This document shows positions 23,658 to 34,862 of a DNA stretch of 64,000 bases, piece by piece. The first letter of the stretch is position 1. Each line of letters opens with the position of its first letter. Under the pieces are notes generated by a model. It searched no databases and was not told where the DNA came from. It saw nothing but the letters and a program-made list of their open reading frames with translations. Both the position numbers and the translations under genes were made by a program. Source of the stretch: Acytostelium subglobosum LB1 (taxonomy: Eukaryota > Evosea > Eumycetozoa > Acytosteliales > Acytosteliaceae); assembly GCF_000787575.1 (NCBI RefSeq), contig NW_012236516.1, forward strand, positions 634,338 to 698,337, written 5' to 3'.

Positions 23658-24660
23658 ATGGAGAACACACCTATATTACATTCACCAGAGATTGGATATC
23701 TGGAAAAGAATATAACATTCAGTTCACAAGACTTTGTAAAGTTAGAAGCAATTCTATCAGTACCTCCACAGCCAGTTGGTATAATCCTATTTGCATTTGG
23801 AAGTGGATCAAGTCGATACAGGTATGTTATCAATCAATCATCAACATCATTCAATCATATATTAATCATTTATTCCACAATAGTCCTAAAAGTATGGCAT
23901 ACTCTAGGATATTTAATAGTCATGGATTGGCAACAATGATGTTTGCACTACTTACACCTCAAGAGGAGAGGTTGGACAACATAATGGGAGGAGTACATAA
24001 TACCAACTTCCTCTCCAATCGTATAATGTCTGCAACCAAATGGTTAATGGATAATCCATCTTTAAATTGTAAGTGGTTCACTCCAACTCTATCAATCGAT
24101 GGAATGATCAATGTACTAACTCCCAATCAAACATATTATTAGACTTACCAATGGGATACTTTGGATCAACAACAAACAACTCTTGTGGATGTGGTGCTAT
24201 ACTATCACCTGCCACTCCAACAACGACCACTTCGACATCAACTACTACACATGGTCATCATCAACATTATCAACATAGTCATCATCAATCTTACAATGTT
24301 ATAACAAAGAATGGTATACAACTTATTGATAATATTGGAATGGATTCAAGAGGTCCTATATCATTGATCGTGGATAGTAGTGGAAGTAGTGTAGGAGATA
24401 ATAGCTTTGCTGGAGTATGTCCTTCCCAACGTGACCGTGGTGGTCTAACTTGCTCATCTGCTCAGTTGGCCAGTGACTCGACAGGCTCCATCGAACAGGT
24501 GGCTCAACTATGTAATCAATACTTTATCGATATTAGTGCTGCGACAGAGGCTGCGGCACGTGGATTGGACAAAGACCAGCCTACCACTCAGCCCATCACA
24601 AAGGACTTACCAGGATATGCAAGTGGCGACATCAAGAGTACTGGAGTGGCCACTCAATGA
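23658..24660 (+). CDS. Dienelactone-hydrolase-fold protein, probable pseudoenzyme (288 aa)
   Basis: Three exons (23658-23821, 23884-24068, 24143-24660) join in phase 2 then 1. The first 110 residues match the alpha/beta-hydrolase N-half of bacterial dienelactone-hydrolase-like proteins: GIILFAFGSGSSRYSPKSM (oxyanion-type loop and first strand), HGLATMMFALLTPQEE, NRIMSATKWLMDNPS and LPMGYFGSTTN. In active relatives the last motif is GYFGASTG, whose Ser is the nucleophile; here the matching position is Thr and the final Gly is Asn. After this point similarity ends: the region carrying the catalytic Asp and His is replaced by a Thr/Ser/His-rich stretch and an unrelated tail. A non-catalytic role or a chimaeric gene is inferred. 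Confidence 0.7.
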
Positions 24661-24816
24661 ATGATTTGGATTGATTGATTGATCAATGGACCAACTTAAC
24701 TTGCGCCGGACATTGATTGAATGATTGATATATATACTATTATTCAACAACAATAAAGTACCAATATCAGATAGATAAAGGTACATTATCACTTATTGAA
24801 CATCATTGATGAGTTA

Positions 24817-27092
24817 TTACTTTAGTACACTTAATCTTCGTTCTAATGATGTGAACCATTTCCTTGAACAAGCTGTCCAGAACATCAATATAGTCAAGTC
24901 CTTCTCGTGTCCACAGTTGATCAACTGTAGGAACTTAACCAATCTCTTATCCTTATCATTCTCAATGATTGATCGCACACCATAGAATGACTTTGTCTTA
25001 CTGTTTGATTGATTGGATTGATTGGATGGATGTCAGTGCAGTCCTTTACATCTAGCAATGGAAGTAAGCAACTTACTTTATCCACTCCTCTCTCAGTGTT
25101 AGGAGATGCATGCGCTCTACATCTGGAGGGAAGTCTTGCCTCAGAATGGACTCGATGGCCAGACCAAGAGTGGATGTATGATGTGGACCACTAAGTGTGA
25201 TCTCTATTGTTGATCGGTATGGACTATCAATGTCCTCTGGTTCCTGTGACTTGTCATAATCTAGATTGATAGGATTGGAAATGGTAAGTTGATTGACTTG
25301 ATGTATGAGTGTAATTGAGTGATTACTACTACTTACAATCAATATCTACCATGTTGATTACTGATCGATCAACATGACGTGGAATGATCGCTCGTGGACT
25401 CAGTCCAAGTAGGTTGCACTCCCATATCTCTTTGAATGTCTCGGAGTAATAACATATTGATACGCACTCGCGAGGTACCAACTCCTTGAGTAGATCGATA
25501 AGTGATGCGGCCAGTGCTGGTGAACGACTCTGTATAACGACCTGATTGCCAACGATCATATTGTAGACCAACACTGAGATGTCGTTGGCACGGTTGGTCG
25601 ATGATGTGATGCGGTACACCTGGCCCAACGTCCGCAGACGCTCTTGGGGTACGGGGAATACGACAGACTCGTTGAGCTTCTCGGCCAACAGAGCGTGGAT
25701 GTCTTGTGGGCCTCGCAGTGGGCCAAGTCGACCTCCATTATACATATATCGCTCTTTGAGTTCCTGGAGTTGCGCTGCCTGTTCCTCCAACATTGATGGC
25801 TGGTTCTGAAGAAGGAAGTACTTTAGATTGCATGTAGATAGGATGCTGCTGAATGAGCTGTGCAGTCGGTGGAAGAAGTTTGGGTCCTCCATCAGTTCGG
25901 TGAGTGGTCGCAATGGGACAGAGCGAAGTCCGCGACGCATCAGATTTGAGAGTGCCTGAGACGACGACTGTGTGGACTGTTCGCGCTTAAACACCACGTT
26001 GGATCGCTCTTTCATCTCGTTGGCCATCGATCGGAAACAGCTGACTATCCAGCTAAAGTAGTTGACCAGCGATGACGACTCGCCCAGCAGGAAAAGGAAG
26101 CCGTACCAGCGCGCTGAGCCTCTTGCACGGATGTCATTCACCTTGAACATGTAGCTGAGAAAGTATCCGTCGTTGCTGCTAATGTAGACTGGTCCCTCAC
26201 GTCCTGGTACCAGCTCACATGACAATGATCGCACACAAGCTGTACGTATCTGGCTGTATGAAGTGTTGGACGGTTGATGCGTGCTAACATAGTAAAGGTT
26301 GGAGTTGAGTGCATCCTGTGATACAAGGCCGCTACCCTGTGGCAGTGATGAACAAGTTGGACAACGTGCTGGTGGTGTAGTTGTTGTTGTTGTTGTCGTC
26401 TTTGTAGGTGATGAGTGAGTTGATGTAGTTGATGTAGTTGATGATGTTGATGATGTTAAGAGAGGTGATGATTGGCTTGATGATGATGTAGTCGCATTGT
26501 TGATGTTGGAGTTGGTGGAAAGTGATGGAATCAATACTGAATGAGTGGCACCAAGTCGTGATGCAGAGTGTTCGTTATATATTGTATGTAATGGTGTATA
26601 TTGATGAGGCTGTTGTTGTGAAGTGTTGTTGTCTGTCGTGTTGTTGTTGCCATGTCCAATGCCATTCCCATTGGCAACTCCATTGCCATTATTTACATTT
26701 GTTGTTGTTGCTGCAAACAATGATGGCAATGATGTAATGATTGTTGTTTCCGCTGCTGTTGCCGCGTCACCATTGTCCTCCTCATCATCATCATCTTGTC
26801 TATCTCCATCTCCAACTCCAACTCCATTGACATTATGATTGACATTGACACTGACTAGAGGACGACGTATTATATGAGGTGTTGAAGATAATGAACCCGT
26901 CGAAGAGATGGTGACATCACTGCTTGAAGTTGATGATGATGTATCGTCTGTCTGTGATGTTGTAGTCGAAGGCAGTATAAACTCTGTCTGTGTAGTAAAC
27001 ACAACAGAAGGACCATGAGTCTCACAGAAATGAGTCAACACCAACGAACATCTATTATTATGACAATCATTAGGTAGTGATATCGTTATCAT
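24817..27092 (-). CDS. flcn: Folliculin (FLCN) homologue, about 707 aa
   Basis: Exons 27092-25337, 25260-25077 and 25000-24817 join in phases 1 and 2. The N-terminal longin domain is clear: LVLTHFCETHGPSVVF, then after a 200-residue Ser/Thr/Asn/His-rich insert RCPTCSSLP, RTACVRSLSCELVPGREGP and ARGSARWYGFLFLLG. The C-terminal half is the DENN-type module (LRTLGQVYRITSS, FPPDVERMHLLTLREEW, ending in a helix). Folliculin acts with FNIP partners as a GAP for RagC/D on lysosomes, controlling TORC1. (This FNIP is unrelated to the FNIP repeat at 7-8.4 kb.) An in-frame stop upstream makes the ATG at 27092 the first possible start unless a short exon precedes it. The low-complexity insert is a dictyostelid feature. 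Confidence 0.92.
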
Positions 27093-27359
27093 TATCGTTG
27101 TTGTTGATGATGTTGTAGTCGGTGAGTTCACAACATCTGTTATATTATCTCTCTGTCTATCTAATTATCTGTCTAATGTATTGTTATTGTTTGTATATGT
27201 TGATTGATTGATTGATTGATTGTATGTATGTGTATTGTGAGTGACTATTGGTACAAGTTCAATAAAGACTGTGGCGATCGAACATTCAAATGAAATCTGC
27301 AAAGATGAGCAAAGGTGTGAAGACGACTCCCACACCTCCCTTGATAAGTGAATATTCAA

Positions 27360-27930
27360 TTATGCTCTCTGGCACTCTGCTAACGAGTTCACAAGCAAGG
27401 TGTGCCCTTCTCTCTTACTTAAAAGACTAAAGACCTCTTGTACAGCCCAGGACCATGACGATAAAAAATATCTTGTTTCGTGAATGACCAACCACAATGA
27501 CGATGATGATTGATTATGTTCACTCCTAACTGCTTGAAGATCACTTAGCAATAAATGTCTCGTTAATAATCAAACTATCAGCCTTTGATTCATTCTTTCT
27601 TTCATTCAAACAATCAATCAATCAAATATTAATACAACTAACGAATTACTTTCAAAGTCATATTACTTCACTTTCGAATTAAGAGACAGTTTCGTTGATG
27701 TTGGTATAAGCATGTGAAGATACTATCTTTCAAAGGTGATACTTACGAACCCATGTCTGATTAGTACGTGGGTTGACGCGTCGAGTTGTTGGGTCGATGG
27801 CATTGAAGTCTTTGCTGGCTGTGTTGACCCACCCCCAAACAGATAAAAAATAATAGAGGTCTTTCTGTGGTGTGGTCCTCAAGGACCAAACTATCCAATC
27901 AAATATCTGTTTGCGATCAAAAAACATACC
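27360..27930 (-). other. Possible minus-strand gene, structure unresolved
   Basis: Within 27093-28158 two stretches look more like coding DNA than their surroundings. One (about 27870-27745) reads VNTASKDFNAIDPTTRRVNP and ends GGTTC at a consensus GTAAGTATC donor. The other (27551-27360) includes RYFLSSWSWAVQEVFSLL and ends at TAA. I could not find a start or a clean join. The palindrome GGTCCTCAAGGACC lies at about 27875-27890. The remaining DNA up to 28158 is AT-rich and would carry the promoter of the F-BAR gene. Confidence 0.3.
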
Positions 27931-28158
27931 CTCCTACTGCGAAACCAAATCAAGGTTGTTTTGTGTTGTTTGCAAACACAGGTATGGTATGAGATGGAAG
28001 GTAGGAAGGTAGACAGGTCCCATCCCATCCCCATCACTTCGTACATCCAATTCACATTCATTTATACTTATACATAAATATACATATATATCTATTTATA
28101 TATTAGTTAGTAATAATTTATCAAACCAAATAATTATAAACAGACATACATATATAAG

Positions 28159-29892
28159 ATGAGCTACGCAACTGAATTGCTCGATGGCTTTGACAACTTG
28201 TACAAGAGAACAGAGGGTGTTCTCAAGTGCAACACAGAGATGGGTGGCTTCTTTAGGAAGTTGTCACAACTCGAGGCTGAATACTCAAAGGACTTGCTCA
28301 AACTTGTAAAGTCAACTGGTCAGAAGAAGTTGTTGACTAATCCATTCCTTGATGGGTATGTTCATGAAGTACTTCGCTCAACTTGAATGAGAGACACTCA
28401 ATCACTCACTCACTCATACTCCTACACTCATTAGATCATTGAAAGAGTCATGGAGGATCACATTGAATGAGATGGAGATCGTTGGTAACCAACATACTAC
28501 CTTTTCAAACTTGACAAACGACTTGGCCAATCTAGTCGACAAGCTTGTCAAGGATAAGGAGAACACTAGGAAGAAGGTAATAATCACCTGATCAATCATT
28601 CAATCAATTATGTGATCAAACATACTTACGTACTTAACTATCGATCAAACAAACAGTTGACAAACGATGGATTAAAGTTGACAAAGGATATGAAGACACA
28701 GTTGGATTCATTGACAAAGGCTAAACAGAACTATCACAAATTGTCAAAGGAGGCAGAGCTTGCACAGACTTCTTTGACAAAGGGTCAAGCCGACCCAAAG
28801 ATGAAGCAGGATAAGGTGTCCCAGCTCAGCACCAAGGCCTCCCAGGCCTCTGAAAAGGCCAACCAATCCGACCAAGAGTACAGAGATTGTCTCAGCGCTA
28901 CAAACTCCAAGCAGAATGAATATTATACCAATGAGATGCCAGCTCTCCTAAAGGTATGTGATGGATGTCGTATCATTTCACGCATTCGTTCGATCAATCA
29001 CTCACTCATTCAATCAATCATTGTCAATCGTAGGAGTTCCAATTGTTTGAGGAGGAGCGTATTGCAGCATCAAAGGACATAATGCAAAAGGTGGCACTAT
29101 ATATTAAGGAGATACCACCCGTTGTCACTCATGCATGCGAGGCCATTCATCAGGCTGCTGACGCCATCGATCAAGATGCTGACATTAGACAGTGGGTCTC
29201 TGACAACAAGACCAACGTCACACCACCTCCAGCCATCGACTACTATCCATTCGATGGTGAGGCTCAACCTGCCTCCCCATCCAACAACTTTAGAATCGGT
29301 TCCTACAAGACATCTGGACCGAACCAAAAGGTAAGTGGTCCCTCGAACCCTGGCAACTCGACACGACGCACTCACTGACTCAATCAACCAAACAAAGGAA
29401 TGGGGACTCACAGCCAAGGACGCTGGCTTGAATCCAGATCAGAAGCTTCAGAAGCTAGAGGCACAGATCAATGAGATATCCAACACGATAAAGCAGGAGA
29501 TTCAGGCTAGAGCAGGCATTGAGAAGTTGGTACAGTTCTACGCCAACGATCCAAAGGAGCAGAAGAAGTCAGAGAACGAGCTTGTTGAGGCCGACAAGAG
29601 AATCGCCGCGCTGAAAGAGTCTCAGCGTTTGGTCACACAGCAGGTGGAGGATCTGAGCCGTGCGCCTGCGAGTGGAGGCGATGGCGGCGCCAGCGCAACA
29701 GCCGCCAGCAGCAGAGTGGTCCGTTGTCGTGGTCTCTACGAATACGAGGCATCGTGCGACACTGAGTTGAGCTTCAAGGAGGGCGACATCCTGACCGTGA
29801 GTGAGCAGGACTCCAGTGGATGGTGGTTTGCCGAGCTCAATGGCGTGACTGGATTCGTGCCACAGAACTACGTCGAAGAGATCAAGGAGTAA
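28159..29892 (+). CDS. F-BAR and SH3 domain protein, nostrin/CIP4-like (475 aa)
   Basis: Five exons (28159-28355, 28435-28576, 28657-28953, 29034-29330, 29398-29892), all with GT-AG ends and fitting phases. Residues 1-260 form an F-BAR domain, a curved coiled-coil dimer that bends membrane: FDNLYKRTEGVLKCNTEMGG, FFRKLSQLEAEYSKDLLKL, long charged helices and EFQLFEEERIAASKDIMQKV. A linker with PPPAIDYYPFDG follows. An HR1/REM-type coiled coil (about 325-400; LQKLEAQINEISNTIKQE), which often binds Rho-family GTPases, comes next. The last 60 residues are an SH3 domain (CRGLYEYEASCDTELSF, DSSGWWFAELNG, GFVPQNYVEEI). Such proteins link membrane curvature to actin in endocytosis. Length and order match dictyostelid nostrin-like proteins. 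Confidence 0.93.
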
Positions 29893-30122
29893 GCAACATA
29901 GCAAGTAAACAAGTAAGAGAACAAGAACAACACCAACACATGCCAGGCCATGTCATGCTAGTAAGCAAGACAAGCAAGCAATTCAATGAATGACAACCAA
30001 CCAAGCAATCAATCAGTTAATCAATCAGTCAATCAGTCAATCAACCAATCAGTTTGAACAATTGTAACATATATAAACATATCTATGTATTACGTGGAGT
30101 TATATCTTGGTTGTCTTGGTAA

Positions 30123-32144
30123 TTAAAGAAGGCCCAACGAGGATATGTCCAGTCTTCTTCTTCCAACCTTCCATGTCCTGCCTTGTTGTGGTTGCACAAC
30201 AGGCATCTTGTCACCTCTGACCAATGTTGTAAGGTTACGTTCCATACAGGATTGTATCTCTTGGACGGCTGCTGTTTGGAAGTGATTGCCATCGACCTCC
30301 AGACACATCAATGTCTTGTTCTTCTGGACACACAATGATATGGCTTGGATGCAATCTTTGATGTCCTCGTTGACGATACCTGAATGTTCGAGCATCAGGT
30401 TGTAGGACAATCTTATAGAGGTTAAGCTGTTATTTGTTGCCAGGCTGTTGGCCAAGTGCTTGCCGGCCTTTGACCTGAGGTTGTTAGTGCACACTTCAAG
30501 TACTCTCAGGGTTTTGTTCTTGCTGAGCATTGTTGCCATGTGTTCGCCACCCAGATCACCTGCCTTGTTGTTGTTAAATACAAGTCGTCTTAATGATGTA
30601 TTGATCTGTAGACCATCCATTATTGACTTGGTACCGATAGATCCAATGTTATTGTCCGAGAGGTCAAGAACTTCCAGTGTCCTGTTGGCGGCAAGCATGT
30701 TGCCAAGGTCCAATCCAGCATCATCACCAAACATATTGTTGGACAAGTATAACTCTGTGATGGATACATTGAGACACATGTTGAAGGACAACTCTGTTAC
30801 GGACTCCCTTCCAAGATGATTGTGATTGAGTGATAGTCTTGATAATGACCTTGTATCTCTGATGGCACATCCTAGTTTGAGGCCACAATCGTCATCAAGC
30901 TTTAGATTGTTAAGTTGAAGGTTGGTGATTGATTGGCAGGACTGAGCCAACTCGGACAGTGCAACGCTGACTTGTTTGCTAAAGGTGTTGTGGCTGAGGT
31001 TGATTGATGTGAGACATGTGTTTGTCTTTAGGTTGTAGATAGCCTCGGTAAGTCCACTATCCATTGATATTGATGATGATGATGTAGGGGAGCTGTTGGA
31101 TGCTGGGGCGCGTCTGCTTGTGAATGGATCGAAAGAAGAGCCAAGTAGCATTGGTGATAGGCTGGGACTTGTGCCAACTGAGGATGCAGAGAAGCTGCTG
31201 GACAATGTTGTTGGAGCCATTGAGTTTATATTCAAGAAGAGGTTGGTTGATATTGTTACAGGGCTGTTCTGTGATGATGACATCTTTGGTGTTACAGGAC
31301 AATCCATATGGCATACTGCTTCTAGATTGATCTCCCTTATGGTCTTGTTGTTTGATAGGGCCTCTATGATGGCTCTGACGCCGGATAACCTGAACTCATT
31401 GAAGCTGAGGTTGACCTTGATCAATGATGAACTTTTGATCACTTGTCCAATTGCAATGGCATCCTTCTCACGCATAAAGTTACGAGATAGGTTCAACTCG
31501 GTCAAGTGATGATTAAGTAGCAACGCTTTGATAATCTGACTGGAGCCATTGGATGCCAGGTCCACATTTACCAACTCCAACTTGGTCAAATTAGACTTGT
31601 TCAAAGCTATAACATCACTTATCTCTCCACCAATGTTGCGTTCTATTTCAAGATTATAGTTGATCAATGAAAAGCTTTGTATACAACTCGATTGGCGAAC
31701 ATATTGTAGCATGTTTCCATTCGATAGCTGGCCCATTGTATTGGCTTCGATTCCACTGGGCACTCTCGGCAGTAGTTGTTGTGTTGTTTGTGGAGGCGGA
31801 CTGGGTATGGCAGATGATGGAGAATGTGTAGGTGGTGAAGTGACGATGAACGATGAGCGGGAGGCACCTCTAGTGATTTGGATATTGTAGAATGTACATG
31901 GTCTGCTGTCTGGATAACCTCTGATTATTGGCTTTGTTGACAATCTCTTTATCAGATTGAAGTTTCCACTCTTGATCGATATAAAGTTGTTTGGTACCAG
32001 TGTGGCAGCCCATTGTCTACAGACCAATGCCAACTTTATCAATGTATAAGGTGTTGGATCATACTCTGTAGTCCATTGAATAATAAATCCTTGTATTATT
32101 ATTGGTAGTTGTTGTTGTTGTTGTTGTTGTTGTTGATTGGTCAT
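30123..32144 (-). CDS. Leucine-rich-repeat protein, ribonuclease-inhibitor type (673 aa)
   Basis: A single exon of 673 codons starting MTNQ followed by nine Gln. Residues about 12-60 form an F-box-like helical region (YTLIKLALVCRQWAATLVP). From about 135 on there are at least ten repeats of the 28-residue RI type with alternating L-x2-L-x-L and helix, such as LTELNLSRNFM, LIKVNLSFNEF, LTSINLSHNTF, LSRLSLNHNHL, ITELYLSNNMF and LEVLDLSDNNI. A Ser/Thr-rich spacer (about 300-365) interrupts the repeats. Such proteins are binding scaffolds; no partner can be named. It is tail-to-tail with the F-BAR gene, about 230 bp away. Confidence 0.85.
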   Translation of the reverse strand: MTNQQQQQQQQQLPIIIQGFIIQWTTEYDPTPYTLIKLALVCRQWAATLVPNNFISIKSGNFNLIKRLSTKPIIRGYPDSRPCTFYNIQITRGASRSSFIVTSPPTHSPSSAIPSPPPQTTQQLLPRVPSGIEANTMGQLSNGNMLQYVRQSSCIQSFSLINYNLEIERNIGGEISDVIALNKSNLTKLELVNVDLASNGSSQIIKALLLNHHLTELNLSRNFMREKDAIAIGQVIKSSSLIKVNLSFNEFRLSGVRAIIEALSNNKTIREINLEAVCHMDCPVTPKMSSSQNSPVTISTNLFLNINSMAPTTLSSSFSASSVGTSPSLSPMLLGSSFDPFTSRRAPASNSSPTSSSSISMDSGLTEAIYNLKTNTCLTSINLSHNTFSKQVSVALSELAQSCQSITNLQLNNLKLDDDCGLKLGCAIRDTRSLSRLSLNHNHLGRESVTELSFNMCLNVSITELYLSNNMFGDDAGLDLGNMLAANRTLEVLDLSDNNIGSIGTKSIMDGLQINTSLRRLVFNNNKAGDLGGEHMATMLSKNKTLRVLEVCTNNLRSKAGKHLANSLATNNSLTSIRLSYNLMLEHSGIVNEDIKDCIQAISLCVQKNKTLMCLEVDGNHFQTAAVQEIQSCMERNLTTLVRGDKMPVVQPQQGRTWKVGRRRLDISSLGLL

Positions 32145-32808
32145 TGTGAAGTTGGATAATATAAATATATTATATTATTGATGAATAATGATTGATTAAC
32201 CAATGGTCATTGGAAGTGATCTAACTTCAGTTACTTTGTTATAAGTACCTTGGTACATGCAGTTGAATGAAAGAATGAATGAATGCTGATATCGGGCTAC
32301 TTAAGATTAATGTGAGGTGATCGGTGATCCAAGGATCTTATAGCCTGCAACACAATCACCATCGCCATCTAATATGAGATAGTACACTAGTGAGCAAGTC
32401 GATCAGGCGTCTATACATACATACATAAACAACACCTATCATTCATCAATCACAACCCCCAACCAGGTATGGGCTCTGGGTCATGGTCTCTTCCTCGCAT
32501 TAACAAGTGGACAAAGAAGTACTATCACATCAAGTGTTTATTTGTTGTTCTATTATTCGTTGTCATTAACATAAGAGTAATCAACGTCCACAGCTGATCA
32601 CACACACAAGTGATCGATCACCCGACAAACACACACAAGCACTCAACCACTAATCAGATTTGATGACTGAACCCCTTCAAACAGTCGCCTGATCAACTAA
32701 TCACACAACAAAACACACTTTAATAATCTAATAACAGAGATTAAAAATATAATATAATATAATTGTATACGTATACAGGGAGGCAAGGTCAGATCAGGTC
32801 TCTGGACA
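32145..32808. other. Divergent promoter interval
   Basis: A 660-bp region between two divergently transcribed genes. It contains TGAA/CATA simple repeats, (CACA)-rich DNA near 32600 and AATATAATAT before the F-box/WD gene. No gene or RNA recognised. Confidence 0.5.
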
Positions 32809-32906
32809 ATGGTCGATAACAAACAAATTGAAGGAGGCGATGATACCGCCAACATTAACAACAACAACTATGATCTCAAGAATGATCATCCAAAACATCT
32901 GGTTTC

Positions 32907-32942
<36 letters not shown>

Positions 32943-34718
32943 ATCCAATGGAATGAGTATTCAACTAGGCAATTCCAATGACTTTGATAATGATGCTCAT
33001 GACCATGATGATGTGGTCGGCAGGCTGAGTAAACTCCTACTTCCTTCTCCTGTATCCGCCACATCATCCACAGGCTCAACAGTGATGGATGCCAACACTG
33101 ATGTTGTTGGGATGTTTAAATCACTGCCATCAGAGATCATAATCAGTATCTTTGGATACTTGGATGAGTGGGATCTGGCGCATCTGTCACAATCCTGTAA
33201 ACATCTTCTCAAGTTGATCACTGTGAATGACATCTGGATGGCATTGCTTCAACGACGATCATTCAACAGACCACCACCATACTTTAAGGTAAGTGCATTA
33301 CATGATGAATCAGGCAGTATGTGATTGATTGATTGAGTGACTGACATGATTGATGGAATAGACCAACAATGATGTAGAATATAGAGGCCTGTTGAGGGCA
33401 TTGAGGCTTTCAAGAGAGAATTGGAAAAGTGGATCATGTCGTACAACATTGTTGACTGGTCACACTGAACCATTATCAGCAGTATTGTTCAATGGTACAA
33501 AGGTTATTAGTGCATCATATGATAGTACACTCAAAGTATGGTCATATGAAGGCGACAAAGGAAATGACAACAACACCGACCAGGCCAAGGGACACGATGG
33601 TAGTGGCGGTGGTCTAGATAGGACACCACTTACAATCAATAGTGGACAAGTTGAGTGTATGCAGTTGGATTACACCAACAACAATGTTGTCGTTGGTAAT
33701 AAGAGTGGTACCGTCAGTGTTTGGAATGTGGACACTGGTAGTCAAGTATACAGCGAGCGTGGCCATCAATATTACATCAGTGACATCAAGGCCAACTACA
33801 ACTCCACCATCTTCTGTAGTGGCTCCAAGGATAAGACCATCAAGGTGTGGGATATGAAGCAACGTATGTATCCATTCGCTCACTCACACTCGATCATTGA
33901 ACTTACATTCCACTCCAAACAAGACAAATTGGTACAGACTATAAGGTTCCAGAAGCCAACAGCATTAAAGATGGAATGGTGCGAGCATAATAGACAACAC
34001 TTGCTGGCAAGCAATGGGAATCAACTCCATTTGGTTGATGTGGAAACTGGCCAACTGGTGAAATCATTCGACGGACATAACAAGGTGATTAATAGCTTTG
34101 CCCTGCAGGACAATGTCATTGCCAGTGGAGGCGGCGACACATTCATCAACATATGGGACATCCGAGAGAGCACGTGCGTTCGTTCAATAACCCATCTTCC
34201 AACACTCTACTGTATCAAAGTACAACCCAGTCACAACATGATTGTTGTTGGATCTGGTGATAGTAAGGTCCAATGGTATGTTTCCCCTTGGGCGGTTGTT
34301 TGACTGTGATCGTCTGGTATTGGTCTAACATCTGCCGACTTACTCATTCATTCTAGTTATCGATTGGATACAGGCGCGGCTGAGCAGAGCTACACAGGAC
34401 ACACTCATCCAATATCCAATCTGCACTTGAATAAGGATAATATTGTCAGTGCGTCATTGGATGGTAACTTACATGTTTGGAATCGTAGTACAAACTTAGG
34501 ATCATCATCGTCATCATCGGCTCAAGACCAACAACATGATTCATCATACTTGCTCAAAAGGCCATACATCGATGATAAGATGTATCTATGTTGATGATAC
34601 CAAGATCATCAGTGGCAGCTATGACAAGACTGTTCGAGTATGGGACTTTGCCAACAACGACACTATCGTTGACAATAGCATCTTCTCATTCACCAAAAAA
34701 GGTTGTTCCATCATGTAA
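32809..34718 (+). CDS. F-box/WD40 protein with C-terminal CaaX box; frameshift in last repeat
   Basis: Exons 32809-33288, 33362-33863, 33924-34275 and 34357-34718. After Asn/Thr-rich sequence, residues about 105-155 are an F-box (LPSEIIISIFGYLDEWDL, LSQSCKHLLKLI). WD40 repeats follow: LLTGHTEPLSAVLF, STLKVWSYEG, GTVSVWNVDTG, KTIKVWDMKQ, FINIWDIREST, NLHVWNRST and KTVRVWDFAN. The layout is that of SCF ubiquitin-ligase substrate receptors. The last repeat needs a one-base shift at the A-run 34556-34559: the upstream frame hits a stop soon after, while the next frame gives KGHTSMIRCIYVDD and continues. That frame ends FTKKGCSIM, a CaaX prenylation signal with two Lys before it, suggesting a membrane-bound ligase adaptor. 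The extra base could be a sequencing error, a real lesion or recoding. Confidence 0.85.
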
Positions 34719-34862
34719 TTCAGTTTTTGCAAACTCAATCACTCACGAATGAAGTGATCAAAAATTTTGCAAACATCTACCAAGTCACGTGATTGACCAA
34801 TCAATCAATCAATCAATCCATTCATTCATTATTATATTTATATATCAATCGATCAATCAAAG

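Noticed and set aside
24200-24300. Intron in exon 3 of the hydrolase-like gene that might restore a catalytic domain
   Set aside because: No GT-AG pair with fitting phase removes the Thr/His-rich stretch and recovers hydrolase sequence.
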